Of a stretch of 14,372 nt of DNA, positions 11,712 to 14,372 are shown in pieces; the stretch's first letter is position 1, and every line of letters starts with the position of its first letter. The stretch comes from DATGWF01 sp035299585 (GTDB lineage: Bacteria; Actinomycetota; Actinomycetes; Actinomycetales; Microbacteriaceae): positions 1 to 14,372 of the forward strand of contig DATGWF010000024.1 in the NCBI GenBank assembly GCA_035299585.1, read 5' to 3'. The notes beneath the pieces were generated by a model, which saw only the letters and a list, made by a program, of their open reading frames with translations, did not search any database and was not told where the DNA came from. The translations under genes and the position numbers were made by a program.

Positions 11712-14372
11712 TGGCTCACCTGTTGTATCGACTCGGACGTTTTGTGTATCGGCGGCCGAAGCGCTTCCTCGCCGCATGGTTCATCGCGCTCGTTGCCGTC
11801 ATCGCCCTCGGAGTGGGGCTCGGTGGGAAGATGCAGAATTCTTTCGCCATCCCCGGCACCGAGTCGCAGCGCGCCATCGACCACCTAGCGCAGGTGTTCC
11901 CTGCCGCAGCCGGAGCTTCGGCCCAAGTCGTCGTGCAGGCTCCCGAAGGGGAGACCATTTCCGCGGCGTCGAATCGCCAGGCAATCGAATCGCTCGCCGA
12001 CGCGATCGGGAAGGTCGACGGCGTCGAACAAGTGCTCTCACCCTTCAGCGAATATGCCGGGAAGGCCATCAGCGACGACGGTCGAGCCGCATATGTCCAG
12101 GTGCAATTCGACGGGCCGAATACGAAAGTCACGACCGCCACGAAGGACGCCGTGCAGGCAACGGCACCGATTGCCCGAGACGCCGGTCTCGATATCGCCT
12201 ACGGTGGCGATGTCTTCCAACACACCGAATTCGGCGTCACCTGGATTGAAGGGCTTGGCGTGCTGTTCGCCGCGTTCGTGCTCATCATCACCTTCGGCTC
12301 GCTGCTTGCTGCCGGCATGCCCATCCTCACCGCCCTCATCGCGGTGGGTATTTCGATGGGCCTCGTGCTGAGTGCGACCGCATTCGCCACCGTCTCCAGC
12401 ACCACGCCGATGCTCGCGATCATGCTCGGTCTTGCGGTCGGCATCGACTATTCGCTGTTCATTCTGAGCCGCCACCGGGGTCAACTCGCCAACGGCATGG
12501 ACCCGGAAGAGTCAGCGGCTTCGTCGGTTGCGACGGCCGGAACCGCCGTGGTGTTCGCTGGCATGACGGTCATCATCGCCCTTCTGGGTCTCATCATCGT
12601 GGGAATCCCATTTCTCTCGACCATGGGCGTTGCAGCCGCGGTCGCCGTCGCCGTTGCAATGGCAGCAGCCGTCACAATGCTTCCCGCACTGCTTGGCCTG
12701 GCCAAGCGCAGACTGATACCCAAGTCGGGGTCGAGGGCGGCCCGACGCGCGCGCCTCACCGATGAGGGCAGTGCGCCGACGCTCGGCCGCCGCTGGGTCA
12801 ACCTCGTCTTGCGGGTGCCATGGCTCGCGACCGGCGCCGTCGTTGTCGTGCTCGGTATCGCCTCGGTTCCGTTCGCATCGATGCAGCTGAGTCTGCCGAC
12901 CGCTGCCTCGGACCCCATCGGCTCGGACCGACAACGTGCCTACGAACTCATCGAGGAGGGCTTCGGCGCGGGAACCAATGGTCCGCTCATCGTGACGGTT
13001 GACCTCACCCAGACGACCGCCATCATGGAGGCACTCAACGGCATCGCCGACGACCTGCGCGATGTCCCGGGCGTGGCCGAGGTCGGAAAGCCCTTCCCGA
13101 ATCCGACGGCAGACACCGGTCTCGTGCGGGTGATTCCGGAAACCGCACCGGATTCGGCACAGACCCGTGAGCTGGTCGAACGGATTCGCGCGCTTGCCCC
13201 GCAGATTGCGGACGAATATGACACACCGATCGCCGTCACCGGGTACACCGCCGTGGCGATTGATATCTCGAACCGACTCGGTGCCGCACTGATTCCGTTC
13301 GCGGCAATCGTTGTCGGACTCTCGCTTATTCTGCTGCTGCTCGTGTTCCGGTCGGTGTTTGTGCCCATCAAGGCGGCCCTCGGATTCCTCCTTTCGGCCG
13401 GAGCCGCGCTCGGTGCGAGCGTCGCGGTGTTCCAATGGGGGTGGTGGAGCGACCTGTTCGCCATCGAACACGCCGGTCCGTTGCTGAGCTTCCTTCCGAT
13501 TCTCGTTCTCGCAATTCTGTTCGGGCTTGCCATGGATTACGAGGTGTTCCTCACCTCGGGTATGCGCGAAGCCTTCGTCCACGGTGGCGCGAACGCCGAT
13601 TCGCGTCGAGCCATCGCGCATGGCTTCCAACATGCGGCGCGCGTCGTGACGGCTGCCGCACTCATCATGTTCTTCGTGTTCTTCTCGTTCTTCCCCATCG
13701 GGGAGAACACCATTCGTGGCATCGCACTTGCCCTGTCGGTTGGCATCCTTGCCGACGCATTCCTTGTGCGCATGACGCTTGGCCCGGCACTCATGCGCAT
13801 CGCGGGTCGCGGCGCCTGGTGGATTCCCGCCTGGCTCGACCGCATACTTCCCAATGTCGACATCGAGGGTGACGCACTACGAGCGAGCCGCGATGCCCAC
13901 TATTGGGCCGGGAGTGAGGATGCGCTCGCGTCGGCGCGAGACCTCGTCATCCGATATCGCGACGCGCAGGGCGTGCGCCGAGAACTCGGACCGGTGAGCT
14001 TCCGCATCGATCACGGCACCGTCGGGCTGATCACCGGACCCTCGTTGCAACGACGACTCGTGTTGCTCGCCCTTGCCGGTCGCTTTGCCCGCACGGAGGG
14101 CGACCTGCAACTCCTCGGTATCCCGGCGTCGAGCGAAGCGCGCGCCCTCGCCCGGAACGCACGGCTCGTTGACCTCGAAACCGTGCTGGCGCGGGCCGAC
14201 GCTCGGGGAGCGAACCGGCTCGAACGCGTCTCCGCGGCGCTCTCGAGGGCACAACTCGGCGACGCTCGAGCGCTGCTCGTCGCGGTACCCGACACAACCC
14301 CCGCAGACCTCGACCAGATTCGCCGAGCCGTCGTCGTCGCAGCAGCCGGACTCCCAATCGTGATCGCCGGCC
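11711..14372 (+). CDS. MMPL/RND-family transporter with degenerate ABC-like C-terminal extension (partial)
   Basis: The frame stays open for 887 codons and runs off the window. Residues 1 to about 735 form a complete MMPL transporter, a proton-driven exporter of lipids or drugs. It has two repeats, each with one helix, a large external loop and five helices. The family Asp-Tyr pairs are D246-Y247 (GLAVGIDYSLFILSRHR) and D609-Y610 (GLAMDYEVFLTS), and the usual end is WWIPAWLDRILPNVDIEG. From about 737 the frame continues with an ABC-ATPase-like pattern: LVIRYRDAQ, LGPVSFRIDHGTVGLITG, ALAGRFARTEGDLQLLG. The Walker A loop at 776-783 reads GPSLQRRL, there is no LSGGQ near 837-842, and the Walker B region reads LLVAVPD (855-861). 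ATP hydrolysis by this part is therefore not expected. The start overlaps the tetR stop (TAATG). Confidence 0.9.
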   Translation, partial: MAHLLYRLGRFVYRRPKRFLAAWFIALVAVIALGVGLGGKMQNSFAIPGTESQRAIDHLAQVFPAAAGASAQVVVQAPEGETISAASNRQAIESLADAIGKVDGVEQVLSPFSEYAGKAISDDGRAAYVQVQFDGPNTKVTTATKDAVQATAPIARDAGLDIAYGGDVFQHTEFGVTWIEGLGVLFAAFVLIITFGSLLAAGMPILTALIAVGISMGLVLSATAFATVSSTTPMLAIMLGLAVGIDYSLFILSRHRGQLANGMDPEESAASSVATAGTAVVFAGMTVIIALLGLIIVGIPFLSTMGVAAAVAVAVAMAAAVTMLPALLGLAKRRLIPKSGSRAARRARLTDEGSAPTLGRRWVNLVLRVPWLATGAVVVVLGIASVPFASMQLSLPTAASDPIGSDRQRAYELIEEGFGAGTNGPLIVTVDLTQTTAIMEALNGIADDLRDVPGVAEVGKPFPNPTADTGLVRVIPETAPDSAQTRELVERIRALAPQIADEYDTPIAVTGYTAVAIDISNRLGAALIPFAAIVVGLSLILLLLVFRSVFVPIKAALGFLLSAGAALGASVAVFQWGWWSDLFAIEHAGPLLSFLPILVLAILFGLAMDYEVFLTSGMREAFVHGGANADSRRAIAHGFQHAARVVTAAALIMFFVFFSFFPIGENTIRGIALALSVGILADAFLVRMTLGPALMRIAGRGAWWIPAWLDRILPNVDIEGDALRASRDAHYWAGSEDALASARDLVIRYRDAQGVRRELGPVSFRIDHGTVGLITGPSLQRRLVLLALAGRFARTEGDLQLLGIPASSEARALARNARLVDLETVLARADARGANRLERVSAALSRAQLGDARALLVAVPDTTPADLDQIRRAVVVAAAGLPIVIAG

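Noticed and set aside
12512..13633. Long 373-codon open frame on the minus strand opposite the MMPL gene
   Set aside because: It is rich in Arg, His, Glu and Gly without hydrophobic pattern or domain, as expected for the antisense shadow of GC-rich coding DNA. The MMPL frame explains the region.

Overview
The window is GC-rich, gene-dense DNA from an actinobacterium, most likely a member of the Microbacteriaceae. That placement is inferred from three things: the content and order of the C50-carotenoid operon with a divergent idi, actinobacterial MMPL and TetR genes, and widespread leaderless starts (a TAnnnT box exactly 6 nt before ATG or GTG). No RNA genes, insertion sequences, CRISPR arrays or prophage genes were seen, and no gene-free stretch exceeds about 100 bases.

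Layout. (1) 1-2127: a perfect 14-bp hairpin, a minus-strand eight-helix membrane protein of unknown function, and a divergent short-chain dehydrogenase. (2) 2107-2676: a minus-strand pair of small exported or membrane proteins without recognised homologues. The pair is preceded by a near-perfect 22-bp palindrome placed over its likely promoter and ribosome-binding site. (3) 2779-8370: the carotenoid locus. idi (minus) makes DMAPP. Divergent from it, crtE-crtB-crtI-crtYe-crtYf-crtEb run as one operon whose five junctions are all 4-nt ATGA or GTGA overlaps. Together they would convert IPP/DMAPP to GGPP, phytoene and lycopene, add two further C5 units and cyclise the ends to a C50 carotenoid of the decaprenoxanthin type. 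(4) 8367-10715 (minus): bioY, an ECF ATPase and an EcfT protein form a complete biotin ECF transporter. A glutathione peroxidase follows, coupled by ATGA overlap but also carrying its own leaderless promoter signature. (5) 10817-11041 (minus): a 74-aa two-helix membrane protein. (6) 11136-14372 (plus): a TetR regulator and a translationally coupled (TAATG) MMPL/RND-type transporter that continues past the window edge.

The most unusual item is the C-terminal part of the MMPL protein. After the normal end of the transporter (about residue 735) the same reading frame continues into a region that follows the ABC-ATPase pattern. Its Walker A, LSGGQ and Walker B positions are all destroyed, so it looks like a fused pseudo-ATPase. 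The second notable pattern is that seven separate genes, on both strands, share the same TAnnnT-N6-start arrangement.
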